Source: Massospora cicadina (Eukaryota; Entomophthoromycota; Entomophthoromycetes; Entomophthorales; Entomophthoraceae). From it: a DNA stretch of 64,000 nucleotides. The stretch lies in contig JAKSZP010006608.1 in assembly GCA_022478985.1 (NCBI GenBank), forward strand, positions 186,001-250,000. The letters are read 5' to 3'. The translations under genes were made by a program, and so were the position numbers. Of this stretch, positions 37,040 through 48,200 are shown piece after piece. The notes beneath the pieces are model-generated. The model saw nothing but the letters and a program-made list of their open reading frames with translations, was not told the DNA's origin and searched no databases. Each line of letters begins with the position of its first letter. The first letter of the stretch is position 1.

Positions 37040-37831
37040 GGATCTATGAGAATGCATTGCCCATCCTCTCCCAGAGGAAGGCGTGGTTGGTGTTGACTTA
37101 TCTAGCAAAGTCTTTGCTATTCTTGTCCATGGTATTGTCACAGAATTCTGGGGTCATTATGTCCTCCTTCACAGGGCATGAGTTCACCTTGTGCCACAAT
37201 GTGCTGCAGTGGTTGCAGATAGGCGGTGCGCTTTCTGGTGTGAAGCAGAATACCTTTGACACGCCCCCCTCAGGGAGGTAAAACACCGCTGTGCGCAGGA
37301 TTTTTGTCAGGTCCTTGGCCACCTCAGGGAGCAGGTTGATCATGGCTATTGCCTTACCTTGCACAGATTTGGCATCAGGTGAAACCGCTGTATACAAATT
37401 TTTTGATCTCTCCATAGCTGGCAAGTATGGCTCAGAGCTCTTCCTTAATTACATTTTTGGGTAAGGTTGGTTGGGAGCAAGTTAAAGGAGATTAACAAAG
37501 CGTTTGCTTTGTTCCATCTGGAGCACATGGTGTGCACAATTTGTTTGCCCTTGGGGAGGGCAATTTTGAAGCAGACTTTTGTAGCGGCGTCTGCATTTTA
37601 AACTGTTTCAAAGTCCATGTCAATACAGCCGTGGTGGATAGTATGGGTGGTAACGTACATTGCATGGGTGAAAAGGGAGGCCTGTGCCTCGCCCACATTC
37701 TCCCACAGAGTTGGAGAATCAACCCCTAGTAAGAGATGGAGCCCGTTCTCTTCCTTTGATAAGGGTTGGGCATATTGGATTTCCAAGTACAAGTTTTGTT
37801 TAGTGGTGAACTCCAAAAACTCAGAAGCCAT
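37040..37831 (-). pseudogene. LINE K ORF1: zinc-knuckle RNA-binding protein
   Basis: Minus-strand frames 37598-37831 (starting MASEFLEFTTKQ), 37492-37722 and 37098-37424. The last holds a CX2CX4HX4C knuckle (CNHCSTLWHKVNSC) near its middle. This is the expected ORF1 (gag-like, nucleic-acid chaperone) position upstream of the ORF2 endonuclease. One or two frameshifts break it. The 5' untranslated part runs to 38039. It resembles insertion J in layout, not closely in sequence. Confidence 0.65.
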
Positions 37832-38051
37832 CTGATTTTGTTTTACTTGGCAGCATTGGTTCCCGGCCCCTCAGGGCATTTCTTGCCATTTGGCGCACCT
37901 TTTCATGCATTGCCTGATACAACTTTCACCCAATTTAATTTTGATCTGTTGATATCGCCAATCTCTCCTGTGTGATTATCAAATTTTGCTGTTCAAATTG
38001 AATTGTAGTAATCAATGTTATTGTTATGAGAAAGAAAAGATCAAGGTTCTA

Positions 38052-39085
38052 GTTTATGCGTTTACATTCTTCTGGTCTTTGCTGTCATCTCGCAGCTCTT
38101 TAGTAATATGGTAAAGGTCATTGTTGGCGTTTGATACATCTCTAAATCATTTTTTAATAATGCAGATGTCCTTAAAGGACTCAATTTCCTGACGCATAGA
38201 TACTTGGTGACGCTGGAGAAGTTTTATTTTCATATAAAGAACTAGTAATTTTGGTAGTAATGCTAGTATGTTGCACTGCAATTTGCATCTCCTGATGGGT
38301 GTACTGGATGAGTTCATTTATAGATTCATATTGACGTGGCTCAGCTCATGCAGAGGTGAAGAGTTCCAGGCCTCTAATTGGAACAGGTTTAATACTTGGA
38401 CCCATTAAAGGTTAAAGCTTCTCTTGTTCGTGGCTCGCCAGCTGGTCTCATTACATCTCAGTTCAGCTGGTTTATAAGTTTGTTCAATCGTTGGATAATT
38501 TGTTTTCTAAGTTCTTAGCTGAAAGCCATTTCTTGTCGTACACCCTGGAAACTATTCTATAGTTGGTTATTTAGTGACTGCTGGGCATCTATGTTTTTTG
38601 ATTTTGGTTGAGTAATTCTATTATTAGCGCATGATGTTGTATGATAAACATTTAGGAGCTACGCGCATATGGTTAGAGGTATCAGTAATGTACTGCTCAA
38701 GGTTTTCAAAAATGCTTATATATAATAATAGCTAACTATAATTCTTACCATTATATTGCCTATAATCTTGGAGTAACTGTTCTTGGTTATGTCAACGGTA
38801 GATAAAAAGTGTACAAAATAAATGGTCCTATAACTAAAGAGTTTGTATTCGTGAAGTAGCATTGGTCTAATCTACCATATCTATTTTCTGGTGAAGGAGT
38901 ATGAATAAACCTTGGAAAAATAATGTGTGTCATTTCATACTACTTCAGTTCATGCTAATGTGGGAAGTACTTGGCGGGTTGACATAGAACACAATTGATT
39001 GGTCGTTTCTGGGATTCTCTTTCTTTGTTGTATTTCATACTGGTGTAAACTGATCCTTGAATTTTGAAAAAAATGAATATGGTAG
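38052..39085 (-). pseudogene. Element L gag N-terminal region
   Basis: Minus-strand, charged, coiled-coil-like reading (for example HQVSMRQEIESFKDI near 38150-38220) between the element L primer site and LINE K. Broken by stops. Continues at 32820 on the other side of K. Confidence 0.5.
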
Positions 39086-39104
39086 CCCTCTGTAGTGAAC
39101 ACCA
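39086..39104 (-). other. Primer-binding site of element L
   Basis: On the minus strand TGGTGTTCACTACAGAGGG, directly next to the LTR end (CA at 39105). Same class as A, B and C. Confidence 0.65.
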
Positions 39105-39638
39105 TGATTTAGTGTGCGTGAAAAGCAAACTATTGCACAGGGTATAGTTCCTTTTTATAACTTCTGTGAGCTACCCTGATAACACAATTCCAGTCTCCTG
39201 AAAAAGGTCAATTCCTCAGATTACTCAGAAAAATCTACACGTTGACCAATTACTTAAATACCTGATATAGTAAATCTCAACTCCAGTAATGACTACCAAA
39301 ATAATAGTTAGATTAGTCAAAAGTTGATTCTTTATTAAAAAAGCATAATATCCATTGTTGATCTCCTAGCCACAGAACAGTGATGTCACAATTTTGGGAG
39401 CACGATCATTGGGGGTACAATTGCTACATTGAGTATAGAAGATATAATCATACCCATTTAATGTAAAAAAGACTGATTAAAGAATAAGAACCGCCGCATG
39501 ACATCCTGGAAGGCTGGGAGGCTCAAAAGATGGGAAATATATTGGTACAGGGACAACTCAGATTCTGGCAGTAATTTTAATAATGTTTAAATATTTAAAA
39601 AAAGTTATTTATTCTAAGTTGATTCAACATTTCTAACA
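39105..39638 (-). repeat. 5' LTR of element L
   Basis: 534-bp LTR on the minus strand, beginning TGTTAGAAATGTTG at 39638 and ending AAATCA at 39105, directly followed by the primer site. No second copy is in the window, so the boundaries rest on the TG...CA ends and the primer site. Confidence 0.55.
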
Positions 39639-40240
39639 ACAGCTTTTCTTGTCTGGATTAAAGCATTTTGCAGACTCATTATGTATTACTATCTTATTAC
39701 CACAGAAATAAAATTATTGACAAAAATGTAATTTGGCCTGCATTGTGAGGTGTAGTAGTAGAGCACCATTCCCACTATTCTAGCACCCCCCTAACTGGTA
39801 ATCTAAATAGTAACATTATTTACTTGATGTAAAGAGTCTAATCCTTCTATATTATCATATAATTTACATTCCTTTTTATAGTTTTTTTGAGAATAGTGTT
39901 GCAGTTAAGACCATGGATAGTTTCCAATTGCAGTCCCTACTGAACCTGAAAGTTCTTAGCCATAGTTTTTAGGAGACATTCCGCCACATAGTGCCATTCC
40001 AAAAGAATTTATAATTGTCAAATCATCTATAACCCAACATGAGCTGTCCAACTCAGGCACCCCTGAATACTCAATAATCTTTAATCCTTTTGTTGCAATA
40101 TCAGAGAAGGCAAGAACTATCTTAAGTCAAACAGTCAAAGTGCACATCTAACATTTATGTAAGATCTTTACATTTCTTCAACCTTTAATATCCATTTAAA
40201 ACCAATCATGTACTCCATCTTAGAATGACAAACAAGTTCC
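39639..40240. other. Unassigned AT-rich stretch
   Basis: About 600 bp with no long frame and no recognised repeat; probably the degraded 5' half of remnant N. Confidence 0.3.
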
Positions 40241-41850
40241 TTGATCTCAACATAAGCAGAAAACATGATTAAGTCTCAAAGTGGAAAAGTAGAACAGATT
40301 GCTAATATGGACCAACCCATGTGCATGAGAGACATCCAGGCCTTCCTAGGCGTGGCTTAGTATTACCACGATTTAGCCCCACTTTGAGGACATTGCCACT
40401 CACCTCACTCATCTGTTGTTCAAGGATGTGAGATTTTGTTAAAGAACATAAAAGAATAATCCTTCAAGAAACCCAAACAAAGACTAGTGGAAGCGCAGAT
40501 TTTAGTGAAACCATATCTAAACATGACATTTTCCTTTTTTAAGGATGCAAGTGACATAGTAATGGAAGCTACCCTAGAACAACTAGACGAAAATGGGATC
40601 AACCATAACATAATATTTTACTCCAAGGCTTTCCCCGAGACCAAAAAGAACTTTATTATTGCAATAGAGAGCGCTTGGCAGTGATATGAAGATTCAAGCA
40701 TATGCAGCCTTATGTGTATGGAGTACCCTTAAGGCTATTATTAGTCATTCTTCACTCATATGTATTTAATTAAAATCCATTGGAAGCTTGGAACAATAGT
40801 CCAGGAAGCTTCAATGATATGATCCAAGATCATACACCAGGCAGGCCACAAGCATCTGAAAGCTGATGGATTTTCGAGGCTAATGTGTTTTACCTAAAGC
40901 TTATGAAATTACAGCATATCCAATCTTACAAAAGATTTTGATGAGAGTTAGAGAGATGAACTTAGTGTTTTGTGCTGCACTTTAAAAGTGATTAAAAAGC
41001 CACCCATAGATTTTGTGGACAACTGCAGAAGGTTTTAAAGAAAGTTACCTATATCAGAACCATTGGGCGAATTATTGTTATCCTAAAGGCGCAAAATAAG
41101 TCATCCATGGAAGGTTATAGTAGACATCTGAACATTTGGATAGGACAAACTATTTTGAATCTATAGTGTATGATGTAAGTCAAGCTCTCAAACTGTGCAT
41201 GTTTATGAAATCCTCAGCCCGTCAGATAAGATGTTTGTAGACACATTAGTGCTACTGAATTCCCCCTCCTAAAATATATTCATTGATATCATAGGAGCAT
41301 CATCAAGAACATCTACCAAGTACAGTTTTTCTTGTCATGATTGACCGCTTCATTAAGTGAGTCAGATATGTTGCTGTATACTCATATACAGCTATGGCCA
41401 ATGTTAAGTTCCTATGCAACTAAATGATTACCAAACATGGGTTCCTAGATGTTCTAATTTCAGAAAACAAAAGTATCTTTATCTTCTATGTGGTATGGAA
41501 GATGATGTACTCAACTGGGGATCAAAGAGCAATTTCTGACTCTATCTTTACTATTAAATAAATGAAACGTCAAAAGAGTCAACATAATCCTATCTGGTTT
41601 CACAAGAGGCTATATATTAACCCCGCTATATTTTGGGATACCTTTTTGCACTCTACATTGCTCACATATTTCCTTACTTACCACCAAGCAATACATATGT
41701 CACCATTTAAAGCGTTTTATGCTTTGAAGCTACCGTACCTTCCTGGTGCCCCAATAATTTGATGCCAACTAAAAGAAATTGTCTCCAGAAGGCTATTAAA
41801 ATGCTCTAGCAGATTCTTTGGCTTAAATCCAAATTAAGGATGGATGTATT
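40241..41850 (+). pseudogene. Remnant N: Gypsy pol (RT end, RNase H, integrase)
   Basis: Plus-strand fragment. 40321-40390 reads like the end of reverse transcriptase (IQAFLGVA-YYH). RNase H follows (40487-40684: LNMTFSFFKDASDIVMEATLEQ, then YSKAFPETKKNFIIAIESAW), then an integrase-like core at about 41280-41480 and tail at 41562-41762 (SPFKAFYALKLPYLPG). No LTR was identified for it, and gag and the start of pol are missing. A separate, old Gypsy copy truncated on both sides. Confidence 0.6.
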
Positions 41851-42062
41851 ATATAAAATCAAAATATAACAGGGAAAAAAAGAATTCAGTTACCTGAACT
41901 AAAAGAAGGCAATCAAATATTCTCAAAATTATGTTAAGAATCCAACATGAGAGATCTTTAATTTGGTCAGCACCCACCATAGTTTTGCAGGAAGAGGAAC
42001 TGAAGATACCATTAGGGACGAGGTTAAAAAGTTTTTTGCAATTGTGTACAAGCAAAACACCT
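41851..42062. other. Unassigned sequence before the palindrome
   Basis: No coding or repeat signal recognised; probably the 3' region of remnant N. Confidence 0.3.
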
Positions 42063-42216
42063 TTGATTTTTCCTAGATCTTGTCTTGATAGGGTGGTTCT
42101 TTGAAGCCAGCTACTAGCATGAATCCTATCTTATTATCTATATAATAAGATAGGATTCATGCTAGTAGCTGGCTTCAAAGAACCACCCTATCAAGACAAG
42201 ATCTAGGAAGAATCAA
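42063..42216. repeat. Near-perfect 75-bp palindrome with a 4-bp loop
   Basis: Arms 42063-42137 and 42142-42216 are reverse complements at 74 of 75 positions around the central CTAT (42138-42141). The single mismatch would be a G-U pair in RNA. The sequence could form a very stable hairpin. Surrounding transposon DNA is strongly diverged, so an inverted duplication this exact must be recent, or an artefact of sequencing or assembly. It encodes no protein and has no recognised transposon ends. Confidence 0.92.
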
Positions 42217-43261
42217 GGACACTGGTCTGCAAGTCCTTGAGAAAGACCCTGAGGACCATTAAAATGCCAAAGCACTAATATTAGATGGTAATAGTTGGGA
42301 TATAAATGAGATGAGTAGCAATCCAATTATTTTAATCTATGATGGAATATGCCCTAAATTTCCTACAAGTCCACCCATTTGATGATAATAAAGTTGCCAA
42401 TTGTAAAAAAATACTGTAAATATAAAGTGATGAAAATTAAGTAAAGCTTCATTGTTAAGTGATAGAGGATTACAATTAACATTGACAAACCAGGTTTTTG
42501 CTGCAGGCCTTGAATAACACTTTACAACTTCAAGATTATTGTAATGCAATGAAGTACACATCCATGGACTAAAGAAGTGGGCTTACATCGATGAATCCCC
42601 CCCTTGGGTTGGGACCATCTAGTACTAAAAAAAAAGAAGTGGGCTTATAGGTTATTACAACAGATCAAAAAGATGGTCTGACTGCATCAAGTATATCTAA
42701 AGTTCTAGTCCAAAGTAAAATGTCTTCATTACTGAGGGTTAACACATTGATACCACAATAAGAAATTAAATATGTTCCAATTCTACCATTGACTTAAAAC
42801 ACCTAGTAATTTTATATTTTCTACTAACTTTTACTCTCCTTTATATATTTACACTAAACTCAATGATGTAAAGTATAAATCTATTACACAATAGTTTATA
42901 GTAAACTTTTTTTCTTTACTTTCTGAGTTGGAGAAGGCTTATCTTAAGAGAAGTTTTCATTATGGCAATTAGAATCCACTAAGGTATTTAGTAATCATTT
43001 ATAGGCTTAAAATTTGTCCAATTACTAAGTCAACCTTAAAAGAAAGCTTTCTTCAGGTCTGCTGTTGCAAAAACATCACTCATGCTTAGCTTCATTTTAG
43101 CAATTTTGTGCTGAAAAGCCTGAATGGCTACAGGTCTAGTAACTAGATTAAAATTGTTACTAATGCTGTTAGAATATAAAGTAAAAAAATTATTTGAAGG
43201 GATCTGATTTTAGAAAACCAGTAAAATGTAAGTCTGATGGTTTTACTACTTGGATCACTAT
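42217..43261. other. Unassigned AT-rich region
   Basis: About 1 kb between the palindrome and LTR F. Apart from the micro-insertion at 42586-42632 no gene or repeat was recognised. Confidence 0.35.
42571..42647 (+). mobile_element. Micro-retroposon 1: 47-bp poly(A)-tailed insertion with 15-bp duplication
   Basis: A 47-bp insert (42586-42632) ends ACCATCTAGTACT followed by A's and is flanked by a perfect 15-bp direct repeat AAAGAAGTGGGCTTA (42571-42585, 42633-42647). Poly(A) end plus a long target duplication is the hallmark of LINE-mediated retroposition. The same 3' end is found in two shorter insertions at 46810-46832 and 62379-62394. The A's at the insert/duplication junction could belong to either. 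Confidence 0.75.
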
Positions 43262-45031
43262 TGTAGGTCTATAAACTCAACCACTTGGGATAGACTGCAA
43301 AAGGGCTCCTTACAGATGCAAGCAGGGTCCAAAGAAACCTGTGGAGCCTTTGGTACAACTGGGAGATTTGGCTCATGTTGTTAACGAGCAGTTGGTACTT
43401 CTCCGTCCCTTTAAGGACACCCTACTGTACCCTCCTTTTCTACTACTTCACTTGTGAAAAATATTAAGGGGTCCTATAAAAAGGCATCTCAGATCAGAAA
43501 CCACTTGCAGGACACTCATACTCCCCCACCTCCAGTCTGTCATCATCAAGACCCTTTGTGACCAATAATATTGACCTCAAATTTTTGGAAAACCCTTGCC
43601 AAGTCATAAAGTGACTGAGTCACTAAACACAATGTTATGGGTCACAGTTTATTGATATAAATTTATAATTTGACCCTGAGTAGTTTTTTATACATTGACT
43701 AACGGATTTGATTACCATGAAGCAGAATATGCCAAACGTTCAATACAGTCAAATCTGCTCAGTTTTGGGTCTATTAAAGTGGCTCTGCTGCTGATCCAAG
43801 AGATCCATTATCAAAGCTAATATGGGTTTATACTAATTTATTATGAATACCCTCGAATCATGCTGCTCTTCCCAACTCAAGCAATGGAAATCAATGAAAA
43901 AAGAGCCCAAGCCAGGGCAGTTCCAAACCACCCTCCTACCCCTCCACTTCCCTTTAGTATAAAAACAACAGCTTCTTTTAGGACCTGTTGTCATTTCATA
44001 TTCTAATTTAAGCTTTTTTAAAAAAACACTGGCTTTTCCTAATTGCTCTCCACAGACTCTGCTGGGTTATCCAATTACAATATTCTTTGAATCTGGCAAA
44101 GCAAACCACCACTAGCTTTCTTGCTTCAATAATTGTTGAGTGAACATTACAATCAATCAATCCAGCATCTTACTGTGCTTTAGTGTAAGTCGTAAAGAGT
44201 TATGTTTCCAATTATTTTCCCAATCTACTGTACCAGAAGATCATTTAAATCCACCAGATTCACCCCATTGACCCAAACTTGATTGGTGTGATCTGGACAA
44301 TAAGAATTTTACAATCCATCATTCATAGAGGCCATTTCCAACTGCCAAAATATTTCCCATTGACCTACAAATGGATTGGCACAATCTGGGCAACAAGAAG
44401 CCTTCCAAACTGCCAATTTTTGTACATCATTTGTTAGTAAAGAACGCATGTATACTCAACCCAGAAAGGAATTCCAGTCGCTGTTTCTAAAGCATATATC
44501 CATAGGGAAGTCTACCATTTTATATGAACAAAACTATATGATGCTCTGATACCTTTTCTGACTCTACATGGCAGTTTGATCCGCCACAATATCTTTTAAA
44601 TGATTAACAAAATTAATTTAGTACAAAAATTGAACCAAAACAAATCTTAATTTTCAATCCAAATCATCATAATTATGAAGCAATACATCCAAGTGAGCCT
44701 AGTGGTCATCAGCGAAATTAAGAGGAATCAGACTGTTTGAGGAAATATACCAAAGTTCAGTAACTTCTAGCCCAGAAGTGTGGTCATCCTCCCTACCTCC
44801 TTCGCCCTTGAGGTTGCCTCAGAAAGATTTGATTGCGTCAATACAGCCATTTAGTTCGCTATGGGAGCCTTTGGTACGTTACTAAACTTTAACTACTCTC
44901 AACGGAATCATAGGGCGTCCCTCCTACAAGTTGTTAGGGCTTCTATGCCATTGGCATTATGGTATTTTCACTGGGTTGTCACACACCCTGGCTGAAAGCC
45001 CAATATTACTTATCTATCAAAATACATTAAA
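43262..45031 (+). repeat. 5' LTR of Gypsy element F
   Basis: About 1770 bp, beginning TGTAGGTCTATAAACTC. It aligns with the 3' copy beginning at 51471 (TGTAATTCTAGAAACCC) and ending at 54975 once insertions there are removed. It has a TATA box (TATAAAAA, 43958-43965), matched by TATAAAG at 53906 in the 3' copy. The first 150 bp encode a peptide conserved in the D LTRs. The right edge (about 45031) was set by alignment with the 3' copy's ATGACA end and may be off by a few bases. Confidence 0.72.
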
Positions 45032-46540
45032 TAGTGAATTGACTAATAATATTAGCACATTCCACCCTCCTTTTTGGATCTGGCGATTCAATGCTAATCT
45101 AATTATTTTGAACTTACATTCCCTCTGTGACCTGGTCTTTTCATGTTGGTCCCTTGTCTATCTCATCCAGACCTGTAAACAGCTTATGATGACACAAGGC
45201 AATGACTATCAAGCTCCAGTAATCCATGCCGCTCCTTTATTAAGCTTGTCAGTAGTTGGGATTCATATCTTCTCTCTAGAAGTAGCAGAACAGGTTCTAG
45301 ATTCCCTAGCGTAACTCTAGGTGCGCTTTACAGCTGGTGTTTATCAGACTCCTACTCCTACTGATGCCCAAAGAAGTGTGGCTCTCCTGGATGCACTTTA
45401 AGAAAGATCTCACTGTAGGTTAAGAGGAGTGTTGTGCTCTTCAGCCAAGATGGATAATCACAAACCCTTTCTTAATCAAATATATACAGCAGTACAATCT
45501 TTCAAATTAGGAGCTTCTCGCCCCTTCCATTTCTTTACCCTATATTAGGGTGTCTCTGATCTACCATTTCATTTAGAGACTTTTGAAGCTTTATCTCTTT
45601 CAGGTGGGATCCCAACTGATATCTCAGTGACAGCTTTTAAAGCCACCTTAAGCACAACTGCAGCCAGAAATCTCTTATAGGATCCTTTTATAATATCAAT
45701 GGATTCATATTTTTCCTTAGCATATTCAATTAGGACAAGACACATTTGGGGAACCATATCCTCAGTGGCGGTTATGTCATCTTCACAATCATCAACGCTT
45801 CCTCAATCGAATTCAGCCCTGCTGAAAACATCTCCCCAGTCCCTTAAGAATAAAGATTCTGGGAAACAATCATCTATGATTGTTGTGGTATATCCCTGAC
45901 CTCAAGACCTTCTGAAGATCAAAGAGATGATAGTTACTTTTCTCTTTTTTCATCCTGTTGAAGATGAAATAATTATAGCTTTAAGTCCTGGGAGTCCAAC
46001 TTTAACGTCCATTCAAGTAGACCAAGTGGAAGCTCTAACAGGGCTTGACCAGGAAAGTGAATTCCATACCATGAGCTTAGGTTCTATTCTTACCTTACCA
46101 AAAGCCATCCAGTTCTCAGAATCATGAGCTTTATCTGATTGTGCATCTTGAGCCTTTCTCCCCTTTAGTGAGAAGGAGATTTTTATAGCTTTAAATCTCT
46201 TTGATCCCACCATGACTCCTGACTAGAAGGACTTAGTGGATAGTCTATGAGAGGATACACAGTATACCTTTAAGCTACTTAGAGGCCCTCCTTACTATGG
46301 TCCCACACCGCCTTCTGCTACCCTTTATCTTTCTGTGACCAATAAAAATATCAAGCTTACTTCTTGTTTCCTATTACCTTCAGAGTAGGGGTACGTGAGG
46401 CTATAGTATGAGAACCTTTATACACTGAAACAGAAGCCAACTTTAGGAATCTTAGAGTTGCTCACAACTAGACCTGGAAACTAAATTAGCCCATCTATAA
46501 AAGACGCGTCCTCATGATCAATGACCTTCCATAATGTCCA
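45032..46540 (+). pseudogene. Element F gag remnant
   Basis: Plus-strand region with several medium open pieces (45174-45314, 45699-45899, 45927-46127) directly after the 5' LTR. It reads like the capsid part of a Gypsy gag but has no intact zinc knuckle I can point to. Assignment rests mainly on position between LTR and pol. Stops and frameshifts throughout. Confidence 0.45.
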
Positions 46541-48200
46541 ACGGCCAATGCTGTTCTTCATTCATAGATACTTTTTTGAGATCATTTTTCGTTCATGCCA
46601 GATTTATTTTACCCTGTAATCATGGATGTAAGCTGGTGGCAACGCCAAAAGGTGAATATAAACTTGAATCTTAACTACCTGTCAATTGCCAATAGTAGGC
46701 ACAGTAAGGAATTCTCATTGATTGAAAACCCTTACCTCAGGATCCTCACTTAGCACAATCTCTCCCCTAATCCAACTTCTATGAACCTCCCCCAGACTTT
46801 TGACTTCTTTTTTTAGTACTAGATGGTTAGATTTTTGACTTCTTGGCCCCATATAAAAACGTTTTTAACATGAGTCTATCAGCCTGACTCCCACTTCATT
46901 TTTTATATGATCTAGCCTTCTAAATGAAATTACATTTTATATAAAATTACTGTCTTTTGTATACTCACGCTGAGGAGGAAGACAAAGCGCTGGGCATATG
47001 GTTGGACGACATGCTATAGAAAGGATGGATTATCAAAAATCCTCTCCATTTGCCTCACATGTAACCTTCGCCCAAAAGGCTGATGGTCATTATGGCCCTG
47101 TGCCAACTATGTGCATGTAAACAATGTAACAGTTCCAGACCTATACCCCCTTCCACTGAAACAAAACCATCTCCAAGGCCATTTCAAAATCTCATGTATT
47201 TAAACAACATAAACTAGTCAATGCCTTTAACCTGGTGTGGTTAAAAGCTGACTAAGAATGGCTCACAGCCATTAATACTAAGCGTTGGATCTTTCACTTT
47301 TATGTAATGTCTTTTTAGTTAAAGATTGCACTATCAACTTACAAACGCATTTGATGGTGTCCTCAGTGTTATCTGGTTTACATGTGCAGTTGCCTATATT
47401 GATGACTTTAATACATCACCTTCAACTTCTGAACAGCACACCAAAAACTTGGAGGATGTGATGGAAGCCCTCCACAAGTCAGGTCTCTTTGTAAAGCCAT
47501 TGAATTGCAATCCTTTTGGGAAGAAGTCACCTTCTTAAAAATCTTGTTTAAAAGGTGAATACACTATCTTTCCTTGAAATGAGGACCTCCAAACTGTGCT
47601 AACTTACAACAATCAAAAGCACCACTGAAGTTTAGTTGTACTGTAATTTTCTTGAAGAGGTTTTCCTTAGCTTTTGCTCATCTGGACGCGCCCTCCACTC
47701 ACTGATAAAAAAGATATCTCTTCCAGATGGCCAGATGAATGCCAACAGGCTTTTTGAGGCAATCAAGGAGGTCTTCTGTCAGCACCAGTTTTGTGTCATG
47801 TTGACAACTCTAAGCCCTTTATTGTTGCTTATGATGCTTCTGCAGTCATGATACAAGCAGTGTTATTACAAGAGCATGAAGGAAAAAGCACCACTTGGCG
47901 TACTTCTCTAAAAAACTCACATCCATGTAACAAGCATGTGTGGATTTATAATAAAAAGCTTGCGGCAGTAGCCTGATTGCTCACCCACTAAAGATATCTA
48001 CTCCAGGGGTCGCAACATGAAATCGCTATGAATACCAACTTTATATATCTTTATTATACTCTTGTAAACCAAAGAAGCTTATCCATTGGCAGTCATGTAC
48101 TTATTGGGATCTTTGTAGTTTTCATTTCAATATATAATCATAAAGGCCCACTTAACGTTCTGCCCAACATGTTGAGCTGCAACCTGCCATTGGCTTCAGG
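46541..48200 (+). pseudogene. Element F reverse transcriptase and RNase H remnant
   Basis: Reverse transcriptase is marked by AYIDDF (47388-47409), the catalytic box of Ty3/Gypsy RT, followed by EQHTKNLEDVMEALHKSGLFVKP. RNase H-like sequence follows (47636-47976: PDGQMNANRLFEAIKEVF, then a disrupted PFIVAYDASAVMIQAVLLQ). The coding sequence is broken at 48200 by solo LTR D2 and continues with integrase at 49844. Micro-retroposon 2 lies within it at 46810. Frames are disrupted. Confidence 0.68.
46798..46844 (-). mobile_element. Micro-retroposon 2: 23-bp insertion with 12-bp duplication
   Basis: Insert 46810-46832; on the minus strand it reads TAACCATCTAGTACT plus A's. It is flanked by a perfect 12-bp direct repeat TTTTGACTTCTT (46798-46809, 46833-46844). 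Shares CCATCTAGTACT-poly(A) with the insertions near 42.6 and 62.4 kb. A short insertion could arise by chance slippage; the shared 3' end argues against that. Confidence 0.65.

Larger units (their letters stand above)
32833..38039 (-). mobile_element. LINE K: non-LTR retrotransposon, probably near full length
   Basis: 5207-bp element on the minus strand inserted in gag of element L, flanked by a perfect 12-bp target duplication ATCAAGGTTCTA (32821-32832 and 38040-38051). On its coding strand the 3' end is A-rich (AAATAAAAATAAA) next to the duplication, as expected for target-primed reverse transcription. It carries ORF1 with a CCHC knuckle, then ORF2 with an apurinic-type endonuclease, reverse transcriptase and a C-terminal Cys/His motif. 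This order is that of L1/Tad/I-type LINEs; I cannot assign the clade. Frames are interrupted but better preserved than most Gypsy remnants here. Confidence 0.82.

Noticed and set aside
42586..42632. Similarity of the micro-retroposon complement (TTAGTACTAGATGG) to the 3' part of 5S rRNA
   Set aside because: The match is only about 12 bases and the next bases do not fit 5S rRNA, so a 5S-derived origin is not supported.
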